A stretch of DNA of 64,000 bases from Scortum barcoo. Lineage: Eukaryota; Chordata; Actinopteri; Centrarchiformes; Terapontidae. This document shows, in pieces, positions 1-12,682 of the stretch. The position numbers and the translations under genes were made by a program. The DNA is taken from contig CM041540.1 of assembly GCA_023238725.1 (NCBI GenBank), forward strand, positions 5,648,708 through 5,712,707. Reading direction: 5' to 3'. The notes beneath the pieces are model-generated. The model was not told where the DNA came from and ran no database searches. It saw only the letters and a program-made list of their open reading frames with translations. The stretch's first letter is position 1. The number at the start of each line of letters is the position of its first letter.

Positions 1-3000
1 TGCACACGGTGCAGAAAATCCATCTTAAATCTCACTTTCCCTCCCCCCCATTAAATCTCGCTCTCCATCAAATCTGCCAATGATGTAAAATAACTCCACT
101 AGTTTCCAATGTTTATGAGAAACTAATGCGGGCCACTGCACTAATATCACGCTAAAACCAAAACTGCAGTGAAAGTGAAATCTTTATATTTTTCTTAAAA
201 TAACTGAAAAATCTGATAAGACTTTTCTTTTTTAATGTGCACTCACTCGATCACTCACAAAGCATCAGGGCACGTTCTTGAAGATACAAACAGCACACGT
301 AGGTCAGATGCAGAACACTCAGCTCGCTGTTCCCATGGCGCACTAAAAGCCTTTCCATTAATGCCTACACACTACATACAACATTCATGCGTCGACAGGA
401 AGCCACAGACGACGTTTCAGCGCTTTTGAGTGGGAGAACTTGTGTAAGACATGACCGAGAATGATCCATTAGACCGTGACAAACAACATGTCCGAGGGTC
501 CGGATCAGGTTGAACGAGCCAAACGTGGCACGTGACTGGACAGAATACACAGAGAATATCATTTTCCAGTTTCCATTTTCTTTTAGGTTTTGATCTGGGC
601 CTTCTGTTTATCCTGCTTATGTCTATATATACTCCAACTGAATAATATTACTGCTCAAATTAAGTTTTCCCTATTATACTGGCTTCGAGGTGTAATTTTT
701 TAACATCAACTTGATGTAGTTTGTGGTTAAAAACAAATTTAATGACACATTTCTGGTTTATAATTAAGAAAAAAAATGTGAGAAAGATAAAAAAAAAAAA
801 AATTAGATGAGAGCGGCAGATGCAAAAAGAGCCAAAGTGTTACTGCATAAATTATATTATTTATTTTTAAGTGTTATAATTTGCATGGCAACAAGCAGGC
901 ACTAATACTGTGATAGAAGCACCAATATTATACTGCACAATATGCAATTTTTTAACCCTCTTTTACTAAAATAAACGCAGACGTTCACACATTGCAGACT
1001 AATGTGCTCTGCAGTCTGACGCTGACACAGAAAACATTGAGACGCTGTTATGTAAGGAAGCATTTAATGAAGATGGATAAATTGATCGGGCCTGTTGCCA
1101 GCCACTCTTTCACAACTCTTCTTGCGAAAGCTGCTCAGGAATAACACCTCTCCTGCTATTTTTTTTTTTTTTTTTTTTAAGCAGACAATCTACAGAGATG
1201 CACAGTATCTGGTGTCTTTCATCTTTAACAAATCAAAGCACAAGAAAAGTTAATATACAGCAAAAATAAAATATTTGGAGTGAAGTCAATCCAAAAATGG
1301 AAAAGATAAGTATTCTTAATGCAGTATTATGATTAACATCTAAGAATAAATCACTTTTTTGGCATTTCTTATCAAAAAAGATAAATATTTCCACAATCAG
1401 TTATATTTGCTGACCAACTGCTGGTCATGCAGTGCTTTTATTTCATCATATACATGTGCAGCTAACATACCATGACAAACATTTATCCACCTGGAGATTT
1501 GACCGGTCACGGCCTTCGGTGCGATGCGATAATGTTTGCACAGGTTAAGAAAGCTACAGTAACGGGGCCAAGTGCATTAATAATTCGCAGCATTCTTTAA
1601 AATAACACACCGACTTTATAGTGTTTGTTGAATTATTCAAGAATTCGTAACAAATATGCCAGCTTGCATGTCAGGGCACTGGTCATGTCAGTTCCCCATA
1701 CACTCTCTCTGTATGTATACACACTGTATACTGTATACATTAATCCTGTCTCTCAGCAGCAAGGTACTAATAATGTGGTTTATGCACAACTGCTGCCTAC
1801 ACCATCATCTCAACTGCACGATATTTATGGTTTTAAATTTACACCTAATCCTTCATTTGTTGTCCTCACAGTTACTGTCTAAGTGCAAATCAAAGTAGAT
1901 CCACGGAAAGCCTTTGCATGAGCATACGTGCTAGGCCGTCGCTAAGCTATTCCCCAGCCAGGTGAGGCCTCCTGGCTTTGTGAATAATGAACTGTGTTGC
2001 AGTCAAGTCCCAGTTGTAATCATTTTCGGCCTCCAGATCTATTGCGTTTACTGCGGCACTGTGGGAAATCTGTTAATGTGCAATTCCAGCCACTTCATGA
2101 CACAACCAGAAGCCTGCAGTGCCATTTCCAAACAATATTTGCAAAGATGACTTCGAGGCCGAGGATCAAATCAAACCTAACAGATGCATCGCCGTCTCAA
2201 GACATTTGGATTTGGAGGCAAGATAGCTGTGCAGCCCATGACATTTTGATGCGCTGGTCTGTGAAAAACAAAACGCTAAATTTTAACCAGCCTGTTGAAT
2301 GCATCCAAAAAACCCTTTATTAATCTGTTTATTCTTACAGCTTGACTGAGCTGCGTGCATCACTGGCTCCCCATCCCTCTTCTTTCTCTGTTGCTCCTTC
2401 ACAGTCCTGCAGTCCCTTATACAAGCCTGTCAGGGTTTTTTTTTAGCACACGTTTGCTTGCAGCAGAATGAAAAAACACCCACATGTCGAGGAACATCCT
2501 GACCCTCTACTCCTCCGAGCTGTGTTCGAAATGTTTGGATTTTCCTCAGTAAAAACTTCAGCAGATCGTCATTATAAAACCTCAGAAATGAAACAAAAAA
2601 CTGGAAAGAAAGCGCTTAAGCCTTGTTTATTAGATGCAAATTTGACCATTTGTAGTCAGTTTTCCAGACAGACTTATCTCAGTCAATGCATTTTCAAATC
2701 ATCGTCATCATAGCCCTGGTCTGTACAATTCCTACAGCACATGACAGTCCAAGAAAGCTTTACAGGATAATGAGCCATCATGTCTTGAATAATGGCTTAA
2801 TGTGATTATTTCAGTAACAAACAGTATTTTTACAGTATTTTCCATGTTAACGATGTTTCCATGTTTCCAGACTCTTTTCCTTTTCTTTCTCTTTACTAAA
2901 AGCCTGGTGTCTGATCGGTAGTGCGGAGCTGTCTTCTCTCGCACTAATCTCCCAATTCCCCTCTAAACCCTCCTCTTCTTCTTTCATTCCAGACACCCAA

Positions 3001-3134
3001 GGGTGTGGCAAAGCCGATCCACCAGCTCGAGTCGAGACGAGCCCCGGCCACCGTCTCCACGGCAACAGAGGGTGGATGCTGAGGTCTGCGCAGGGCAGAC
3101 GGGGGCCTCTACCGCGCGTTAAAGTGATCGCCGT
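1..3134. other. Intronic stretch, no gene seen
   Basis: AT-rich sequence with a T20 run at 1159-1178 and an 8-bp inverted repeat (ATGTATAC at 1713-1720, GTATACAT at 1733-1740). From about 3000 the sequence turns GC-rich. The overlapping frames at 1625-2323 have no domain, splice or codon support. Confidence 0.6.
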
Positions 3135-3149
3135 GTAGCAGGTGGCGCT
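3135..3149 (+). promoter_or_regulatory. CTCF-like motif, forward orientation
   Basis: Reads GTAGCAGGTGGCGCT. Thirteen of 15 positions fit the core CCASYAGRKGGCRSY; the mismatches are the two leading C's. It sits in a GC-rich block at about 3000-3210. Motifs this good are expected about twice by chance in 64 kb, so it is only a candidate. Confidence 0.35.
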
Positions 3150-6100
3150 CCCTCCTCCAGCGAGGGCTGGAACGGGGGCCACAGGGGCCTGGTCAGGGGC
3201 GTGCCACGCCGGTCTAGCTGTCAGCTCACATTAGCGCAGATCACAGAGCCAACGCCGGTCAGTGGCCTGCTTTGTGTCGGCATCAGGCTTATTATTACAG
3301 AGACAGAGGCTCCTGCATGAAGGGGTTCTTGAAGCTGGGGCCCAGGGACTCCCAGAGTTTCTTTAAGAGTCCTTCAGAAAAATGAGTCTTTAATTTCACT
3401 GCCTCCCAAAAACAGATTCCATCTGACTGATTACTGTTATCATAACTTCTCTGCATAATGTTAATTCATTGTTCACAGGTTGTGCATAAACTGAAACAAA
3501 ACCCCCCACTGACAACAACATAAAATGACACATGAACCTATCCGAGAATATCTCTGCTCCCTTCCAAATTTTCTCTGCGGTGGAGTTGCTTTAATCCTGA
3601 AACCTCAAACACCTGCATGCATTCACATGACACAGAGAGGACAGCGCAGCTTTTAAAGCCTCTGGCTCGAGCCGGGTACCGCTCCAACGAGAGGTACTTG
3701 ACCGCATACTTCACCTTTAGTGCGACGGCGAGCCTTTCAACATCCCGAAGTCCGCCAGCGTGGTGCTCGCTGCTGTCAATCACTGAAACGGTGACTCCCA
3801 GGCTAACCTGCCAAACTGCCAACTGATGGAGGAACTCAACAGCTACAGCCTGCAGCATGTAATCAAACTCTGAATACAAAAAGGCTCTTTTTAAATGGAC
3901 AGGCTGTAGTGGGTGAGATGCTTTTTAGTTCATGACAGAAATAATAATAATAATAATGAATAATGAAAAAGAAATGAGGAGGATGACTTTCTTGTTTCTC
4001 CAAACTAATGTGGTGGGAAGTAAGAGAGGGCACTGCCAATCATGACCCAAGTCAGGACTAGCTAACCCACTTAAGGAAACCATCTACTGTATGAAAGCCG
4101 TCTTCATGAATACACACTGGTATAATTACTAAATTACCATATTATTTACAGCAGGGAGCAGGAACGGCTACATCTGGTAAACTACATGTGGTTTATGCTG
4201 CTGTCAGACTTCACACATCTTCAGTGCAAATATATGTGCAAAAGCCGCCAGGCATGCTATAATGGCAGAGCAACCGAACAAAACTTGTTTTTATTACCAT
4301 AATAAGGAAGGAGAAACACTCATTTGGGGGAGATTCTGGGATCATGAAGTCAGAACCAGCAGTGTGCTTTCAAAGCCCCCAAAACAATTAGATTAAAAGA
4401 AAAAGTTAAAGTTAAAGCGATCACTCATCATCTTTTCTTGCTAAAAGACAGACAGACATAGCCAATCCAATTTGTCCCTCAATATCTCTCCATGTTAATT
4501 GCTGTGCCTGTGGTAAATCAGCTCAGGACCTCCCTTGTGCCCTGTCTGCGAGTCCTCTTCAGCCTTATTGCCAGCTGCGACATTATACACTTGCATTAAA
4601 AAACCTGAGTGGTTTGACGCTCCCAGCTCACCTGCAGGGCTTTCGGTACAAAACACCTTCTCAGAAAAAAAAAAAGAAAAAAAAAGTGAAAGAAGTGAAA
4701 ATGTTCTCGGCTCCATAGTTTGGCCTTTCAGAGCTCGATGCCAGAGAGACCGAAACCCACCACAGCGGGCGAGAACATTCCTACAACCGCGCGCCGCATT
4801 GGAAAGCTGCAAAGATCTCAGATAATGAGGTTCTCTGTCGGTCGAGGTGGTGTTGTCTCAGCGGGGAGCGTCTGTGTTGCTCCTGGATGAACCGCCGCAG
4901 TTTATCCCATGCGAGCCTGCATGTATTGATTTTGGAAGGTTTCATTACAGCGCATGATGTTGGCGGCGGGACTACAGATCTATGGGCTGCAAAAACTGCT
5001 GCCGCCAGTTTAAAATCCAGTTTGACGATCTTAAGGTGAGCAGTTTGGGTAAACACTGGACTGAATAACCTCAGTTCCAGATGTACATAAACCACGACCT
5101 TGTAAACTTTACAACCTTGTTGCGGACCACATGGATTTGCCATAAAAATCTGCCACTACTTTGTTTGACAGGTATACACACAAATCAATGGTCGACCTTC
5201 ACTTCAAAATATCAACATTCAAAGCTTGAGGCCACTAACCTGCATTGCTTTCATTTAACGGGAAAGCAGGCCTAATGGCTACAGAAAGGATAACCCATTA
5301 TCTGTTGTTGACTTGATTATGGATGCTGGGGGTCAGAGGCCAGCCGACGTGTAATAACCATGCATCGACTTCCTTTCTTCGAGAGAGGTTTCACTTCCTC
5401 TGGCATGTCTGGCTAATTAAGTACACTGTCTCTCATTTGCCTATTGACCGGGAGACAAGATGTTTGAATCTATGGTAAAGGTCACAGCGGAGAGATCACC
5501 AGGCCTAGCAGGGGAGGAGGACTACAGTGGGATGAGCAAGAAAGAAAGACCGGAGAGGCAAATAACTCATCGGATAACTTTAAACGGCCGCGATGTGAAA
5601 AGATTGTTTCTGCTGGTAAGAACTACGTTTTATAAGAGACTGAGCCACTTTTGGAAACCATTCCGGGTTTAATAGAGAAATAAAGCAGCAGAAAATGAAT
5701 GTTGTAGGGGTCTTTATAGCACGGTCACGCCACAATCAGCACACACACACATACACACACAGACAGACGTGCACACGCCCAACAGAAGGGGGGCGGCAGT
5801 AAAAGAGGACACAGGGAAAAACCGGTGTAATTGAACATAGCGAAAGATTTTATTGCCACTGCATTATTCACAAAGGCCACTGCGCACTGTATCGCCATGT
5901 GAATGACTGCAGGAGAAACATAATGTTGCAGAGAGACAAAGAGTGTGGGTGAGAGAAACGCTGAGGCCCTTTTTAGAGACTAACGAATGTAGAGAGGCTC
6001 AGCATGAATGAATTATCCTCATAGCAATTTAAAAACCGCAATGTCGTCCGCCGCCCAACGGACTGCGGTTTGTCCGGCACAATAATGCACAATGGCGAGT

Positions 6101-6279
6101 CGCTGACGGGTTGAAGTCAGAAAAAAAGAAGCAGCGAGGGGGTCACAAGATGAGAGAGACAGAAATGGAGAATTAACGTGCGTGATTAACGTGGGACAGC
6201 CCGGGACATCGTTGCAGATCACGTAGGAGATATAAAATCAGACGGCGGTGGAGGAGCCTTACAGGGCCGGCGCTCCAGT
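3150..6279. other. Intronic stretch, no gene seen
   Basis: Holds an ATA run (3941-3957), an A-rich run (about 4667-4686) and CA-rich sequence near 5743-5773. All frames are 120 codons or fewer and unrecognised. Confidence 0.6.
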
Positions 6280-6300
6280 TTCAGCACCACGGACAGCGCC
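6280..6300 (+). promoter_or_regulatory. Full RE1/NRSE site (REST/NRSF-binding element)
   Basis: The 21 bases consist of left half TTCAGCACC, centre AC, and right half GGACAGCGCC with canonical spacing. This equals the textbook NRSE consensus as I know it. REST binds such elements to silence neuronal genes in non-neuronal cells. Liprin-alpha-2 is a synaptic protein, so an intronic RE1 makes biological sense. It lies about 55.7 kb downstream of the first coding exon and about 8.7 kb downstream of the CpG-island candidate exon. The sequence match is direct observation; binding and function are inference. Confidence 0.85.
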
Positions 6301-8900
6301 TGCCCATTCGCCCAGATAGAGGGTAGAAAGAAATTGGAAGAAGACGACAAAAATATACAAGACAGCTCAATAGCCAGTGAGGTGAAAGCGGCAAAGTAAG
6401 TGTGAAGGTAAAAATGACACACTTATGGACATCCCCTGTTTCATTCTTTCACTCAATTCAATTACGAAGGCTTAGACTCACATTTAACCTGACAGCCACA
6501 CTGATGCCTGCCCTTTGCCTGCACTGCCTGAATATCAATGGCCCAATTACCCAACATGCTGCTTGCTTCGTCAAGTAGTAGAAGTAGTCTTAATTTGCAA
6601 CCCACACCGCTGACTAGCTTAGCAATTCAAATAAGTCCAACGCTGTGTTTCCACCAGTTGACCAAACACAGCTGTAGGTGGGATTAAGAGTGTGGCGGTC
6701 ATGCTCCTACTGTACAAAGCTAGCAAGATACTTTGCTACACTCATGAAAAATAGCAACAGAAAAGTAGCAACAAGTGTGGATGAGACTGAAGTCCGCATA
6801 CAAAAATAACAACTCTTAAATGGGCTTCTTTCTTCATGAACAACTCACAGCAGCAGCTCCCATGTCAAATGAATATATCAGCTACACGCCTTGGTTAGGG
6901 TGACAGAAGACAAAATAACACCACTTCCAGACACAAAATCAGCTGCAATTTGATCTGATTATCAGACTGTTACTCCACCTTCTCCATCTCCAGTCTGAAA
7001 GCTGTGTGGTGATGGATGGGTAACGGCTGTGACAAATATGCTGATGATAGCTCTTTCGGGGGCGATGATGTGACCTCGTTCTGAAGTGTGTTCAGAGGAT
7101 GGGAGCATGACGCCGAAACAGAAAGACTAAGAGATGGATGGAAGCGGTCACCGTGGTTCTAAACCACTCTGTCATGGTTGTACATCATTTCCAAAGCAGC
7201 TACGGATATCGGGTCACTTGGTGTCCGAGCTTTGAATCTTGGGGAGGGGTGACACAATGTCAATGGTTGAATGAGTCTCTAGTGTGGTGATCAGCGCTGA
7301 GGTAGGGCTAGGTTTATATTGCTAGCAATACTTTACCACCCTGCTATCTCCCTCTCTCTCTCTCTCGCCACAAAAACCAGCCAATATGAAGCTATTTTAA
7401 CCCATCACATCGCCAGTACCTACTGACATGGTCCTAATGAGTTCATTTGCCTCGGATTCACAGCACAGGCCCTTTTTTTTCCTCCCTCCTAAAACAGGTC
7501 GAAAGTTTTCTTGAGGCTATCTGTCCTAATAAAATGTAACCTGATTTCATTTGGTCCACCTCAGATGACACCACGGACCCTCCAGGAAGGATGTCACTCT
7601 CGCTGATGACGGTCATGAAGACGCAAGAAGTGGACACGTTCGCCGCACTTTGATTTCACCCCGAAAGAAAAATTATAAATTCCGAGTTCTATATTCAGTC
7701 AAGCCACGCTCTTAAAAAAAAACTCTCTACCTTTCAAGTCCACGTCGTTGGATAAACGAGATCAGACTGCTGCAGTAAGCCAGGCAAAGGGTTACGCCAT
7801 AATTGCATCAATGAAGAGAGGTTGTTGGCACACTAGAGTCTATTGAAGTGAAAGGCTCGGCCTGTGCGAGCAACCTACTCTGCTTTGAAATCGCAGTGGG
7901 ATCTCTGCTGTGCATGTGTGCATGTGTGTGAGCGCACCGGCTCTGCTCTGCATCAGTTATGTTTCACTGTTCTGCGTGTGCTAACAATGGCTGACATTAC
8001 GCAAGGAGATTAAAGAATGATGCGTGATAAACGGAGGTGGAAATTTGAGTCTCACACCGAAGGAAAAGGCTGGAAATATTTTTAATGTTAGCGTGAACAA
8101 ATCTCATGAAAGCTAAAACCAACAAGTGAGTATGAGTTTTAAGCAAAAGGTTACTCAAACAGTAAACAGTTTCACTATTGGGGAGTGTTTTCAACCACAA
8201 ATGTGGTGCGCTTGCATGTTGCAATTTATGGTAGCAGGATGGTGGTATGTAGTATTGTCCTTTCATGTGATTGATTCATAATATAAATAAATAAATAAAT
8301 AAATCGAACATCACCAGACTTTAAAGTTCCTCCAGGATCCTTTTTTTGTTACAATAACTATAATCACATCATTTAGAGAAGCTTTTTCTGCAGTTTTTCA
8401 TAAATGTGTCAATACTTGAAAACTGAAACTCAGCTGTGAGCGTCTTTTTTTCTTGTAGTATAGTATACAATAATTTGCAGCAAGAGTAAAAATGACAGGA
8501 ATTCCCGTCTTTGACTGGTTGTAAGTTTAAAGAAGTTCAGTTTCAGTACTTCCTATCTCACTAAATAGGCCTGCCAGAGAGAAGCAACTTGTTAGTAACA
8601 GAGTAGAAAAAGGTTCAGTTTTGTTAACTCTGAAAACTAAAACCTGTGGGCAAACGCTGCCTGAGAACACAGTTTCTCTGTGAGGTATGAGGTTTGATGA
8701 TTTGTAAAACACATTTATGAATGAACCACTCTCTGGGGATTGTTCGATTTTGCACTGATTCTCACCACTGCAGCATCACAAATTCCTGAGGGGATTGAAC
8801 GGAGCGGCAGCATCTCTGCCTGTGAAGTACAGGCTTTACAGTAACGCATCCACATCGCTGGTACACAAATAGACAGTCTTTGATTCCTTCTCACCCTTGT

Positions 8901-8901
<1 letters not shown>
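6301..8901. other. Intronic stretch, no gene seen
   Basis: Contains a TC run (7352-7366) and AAAT repeats (8283-8304). No recognised coding or mobile sequence. Confidence 0.6.

Positions 8902-8931
<30 letters not shown>
8902..8931. repeat. (CA)15 microsatellite
   Basis: Uninterrupted CA repeat followed by an imperfect AAAC extension. Confidence 0.97.
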
Positions 8932-8935
<4 letters not shown>

Positions 8936-9137
8936 AACACGCATGTACACACCCAAAGCGCTTTGTACACACGTACGCAGGAGCCTCTTGCTTTCGAAAG
9001 CTCACTCATCCTTTTAATGTAATCGGTGTGGAATCCATCAAAGTGGGTCAAACTCCCTTCCCCATCTGCCCCGGCCAGATTTTAAATGCACGAGGGCTGA
9101 TTAAAAAAAGACCAAGAAAATAGGGCAAATGCCTCCA

Positions 9138-9165
9138 ACACACACACACACACACACACACACAC
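9138..9165. repeat. (AC)14 microsatellite
   Basis: Uninterrupted AC repeat, about 200 bases from the (CA)15 tract. Confidence 0.97.
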
Positions 9166-9916
9166 CGCTCAGGGGACCAGCGGCAGAAATAGATAGCAGA
9201 GGGGAGTGTGTTTGAGCACGCATTGGTGAGGGCATCTTGGGGCATTTGTAAGCAATTACTGTGTGCCTGTGTAACAAATAAAAGGTCAAGCACTTCGACT
9301 TCAATCTGCCGGCCGTGTATCAATTTGCCGTGTTTGTGCTCATTTGCATACGGCCACCTTTTGCTGTTCCATCAACCGTCCATGAACGTGTGACGCCAGC
9401 ATATGGGGAGGGCGGGGCTGGGTAAGACAGCTGGGGGGATAAGCTTGCTCCCACAGCTGGGTGTATTACTGTGTATGAGTGAGTATGTATGTTCGCTCTA
9501 TGTTCGCAGTTCACAAGCCTCGGCGGGATTGTGTCTGCCTTTTTTTTTGTTTGAGTTACTACAGTTACTCTCCACCATGGATACACATGTACATATGCTC
9601 ACCACCCCTCCCCCCAAAAAGTCACGCTTAATCAGGCAACGGTGGAGAAAGCTCTGACAAAACCTCCACATGTGTCCCTCCAGATCAACCTGTGTCGTCA
9701 TGTTACAGGGCAGCGTAACCAGAGCCTGAGATCACTGATGGGGCGGGACTCCGTGCTTGGCCTATCATCGCGCTGCACACACGGGGATTTCCAAGATTAA
9801 GTGCTGACATGCAGTAGATAGCGAGAGGTCACTAATACAGTAAGTTGAGCAAAGATGATGGGAAATGCATTAAAATGTCATCAGGGCGGCGACTCTTCCA
9901 ATAAATATTTCAATTA

Positions 9917-10283
9917 CAGGGCTGAAACTAAGGGTTAGCATGATCTTTCTTACCTATTAATATAACAGTTGTGTTCTCAAATACATTTTGTGATTCATTA
10001 AATCACAATAAATTTCCAATTTGTAGACAAAAATGTTGAGTTTAACATTTGAGGAAACTTGCATTTTTGCTTAAAAATCAAACTACTTAGTCTTTAGTCC
10101 GTAAACTGTTTCAAAATAGAGAAAAAATCCAATGTATCTGATGTGCAATGACAGGAAACAGAGAAAAGCTATAAAATCCTCACATTTGAGACCCCAAAAC
10201 AAACAATTTGGCCTTTTTCCTTCATAAATGGCTTAAACGATTAATCCGTCATCAGTTGGTTGTTGATTTTCTGTCGGCAGACT
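9917..10283 (+). repeat. Teleost interspersed repeat, family A (nested or composite copy)
   Basis: It begins CAGGGCTGAAACTA, contains two passages matching the family's 3' part (CATTTTTGCTTAAAAATCAAAC near 10060, then TTAAACGATTAATCCGTCATC near 10230-10255) and ends GTTGATTTTCTGTCGGCAG. This fits a family I recall as widespread in spiny-rayed fish, with hallmarks GGGCTGCAACTAA, GTCAGAAAATAGTG and GATTAATCGATTATC. I do not know its formal name. Confidence 0.6.
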
Positions 10284-12578
10284 AAACGTTTCACGCCGGC
10301 TTTCGAGAACAGCCCAAGGTCACAGAGGGGAAACTACTTTACTGACAGAGCCGAGACAATCGGGTCCTTTCCATGAGAGAACAAGCGCCGGGACAGGCTG
10401 TGTCCACCGGTGATAAACTAGCAGCTGAGGCGTCGCCGTGACGAGCCACCTCGGGGTGCGGAAGAAAAAGGTGCTTACTTGTTATTCACACTGCCGCCTG
10501 GTGTCACCTGATGAGTCATCCTGTCTCACAGACCTTCCCTGATCCAAGAGCCTTATTGGACTTGAAAGTGTGAAAGTGTTCGGGAGTGGGAGTGAGGATG
10601 CGAGAGTGTGTGTGTGTGTGAGCAGGAGTCGGTGCTGATTTATGCGTCTGAAGATGTAGCACTGAATAAGAGGCACTCAGCTTAAGTAGCGCAGAACAGG
10701 AGTTCAATCGGAGCCTCGGTCTGATTGTCCCTGCGTAGAGGTAGGCGTAGCACTTTTTAATCAGCGTGTGCAGCCGTGTCATCCCTCTTTTCTGTCAGGC
10801 CCTGGATGCAAACCCTCAGTCAAGACCGTCAGGAGGGGGAGAGCCAAACGAGGCTCGGCTTTAACGGTTTGATTAAGTGGGGTTGGCCTGGGCCGTGGAC
10901 GTGCTTACAAACAGAGCGCTGAGGACAGATGCTCATGCACGAACCCGACCCCGGACAGCAGCTCTTTAGCCAAATTCCCCCGGCGGGCCAGTGCCGCCAT
11001 AAAACTTCCGAAAAATGCCAGTTCGCTGCGAAAGAGCGGATTACTTTGAAGGGGAGCAGCGAGAACCAGCTTGTTTCCTTCCCCTCCGCTTTAACAGCAG
11101 GCCAAAGCGATACTTTTGCACAAAAAAGGCCGGAGGGACGAGTAAACTGTATCCGGCAATCTGTCTGAAAGTTGGCTGCCAACTTTGGTGCGACTTTGCC
11201 TCGACGTTGATTGGATTCGGTGGTCGGTGCTACCTCGTTCTCGTGGTAACTGTACAGCGCGTGAGCCTCTCGCTGTAATACTACCTTCTTTTGCTAGAGG
11301 TGACAAGCTGCATGAGACATGTGGTAAAACAATGAGAGAGAGAGAAGGCAGGGGAGAGAGAGAGAGAGAGAGGGCTTTGGGGCAAAGAGACTGCAACTGA
11401 AGAGACTAATCACATGCAGCGCTAATCTGACAACCAAGGACAAACACTGGGCAACAATTATATCTCATTTTTCAGGTAGCTCAACCCTGACAAACAGTTT
11501 GGCAGGGTATTATTGGATGGGAACAATGGGATATTAAATACAAGGACGTGGACAAAGCAACTAATGATCTAACAAAGGAAAAAATCCATCAAGTGGAACT
11601 AAATTTGAATGCACTCCCTTTAAAGTGACACTTACTAACACTCTATTCTACATGTCTGAACATTCGCACTCCACTTTTACACCCAGTGAGCTTATTTCAT
11701 AAAAGCTCAAAGCCCAGAACTGATTCATCTCACCAGAAAAAAAAAAATCACCCAGGGAGCAGAAACACTATGTGCACTGTTTCTCCAAATCGACTCTTGA
11801 CATTTGAGAAAGACATTATGTGGACTTTTCCCATTTTTATAACGGCTGGCCGCGGCATCCAGCGTACAGTACTCTTGTACTTTATAAAGGCAGAACAACA
11901 ATCGCTGTCACACTGTGTGCATAAGTAACTCGGTGTCACATCAAAGCGGCTCGCAGCTAAGACTCCGCTGTGAACCCACTAATATGGTCCAGTGGGTTCA
12001 GAGCACCGCCAGCAAAACCTCTCCCACGGGGGAAATCTCATTGGATGTCACCCCGACACCAGCAGACACACACAGAAAAAGGTCCTTCCAGAGGCATACA
12101 CATCACAGAGGACCAATACTTGCCTCATTCCTCCTTGTCACAATGCAGCAACATCATGTTAAAGGGAGCTGCTGTTTGTTAACACAACTATTTCTATGGT
12201 AATGTTAGTCCAGACTAAACTATCTCAGCATTGTCACAACATTTTCTACAGGTATTCATTCAGAGGACAGATCCTGCTGACTTTGTTGATCCCCCCTTTT
12301 CCTCTCCTGCTATCAAGGGCCAGAAATGTGCGATTAGGAGTTAAATCTTTGAAAACTACTAAGACATTGAGTTCAAACATTCATGCCCCCCTCAAAACTT
12401 CAGCGCCATCATCAATCATAATTCAGATTTGCTCAATACTTTAGTTTAGGACCAAATACTTGCAAAACTAAACCAAACATTTCTATCTGCTTCACCTGGA
12501 AATGTTTCCCAGTCAGCCTGGTTGCGGTCGTTTCTGAGATTTCGCAAACTGAGAAGGCCTCTTGTCTTCAAGAACTTT
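10284..12578. other. Intronic stretch, no gene seen
   Basis: A moderately CpG-rich block lies at about 10800-11270, and GA repeats at about 11354-11372. Overlapping frames of up to 117 codons on both strands of the GC-richer block are mutually exclusive and unsupported. Confidence 0.55.
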
Positions 12579-12682
12579 GTGTTTAGTGCTAATCACCAAA
12601 TGTTACGCTAAAATCAGATGGATGAACTTACACCTTTTAAATCTCAGCATGTCTGCATTGTCATAGTGCATACTAATGTTAG
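12579..12682 (+). repeat. Percomorph interspersed repeat, probable family B inner fragment
   Basis: GTGTTTAGTGCTAATCACCA, AAATCAGATGGATGAACTTA, AATCTCAGCATGTCTGCATT and GTCATAGTGCATACTAATGT match the 'agcatgttagcattgtcat' segment that I associate with this family. Confidence 0.5.

Noticed and set aside
1713..1740. 8-bp inverted repeat in ATGTATAC/GTATACAT
   Set aside because: Too short and AT-rich to suggest a structured RNA or terminator.
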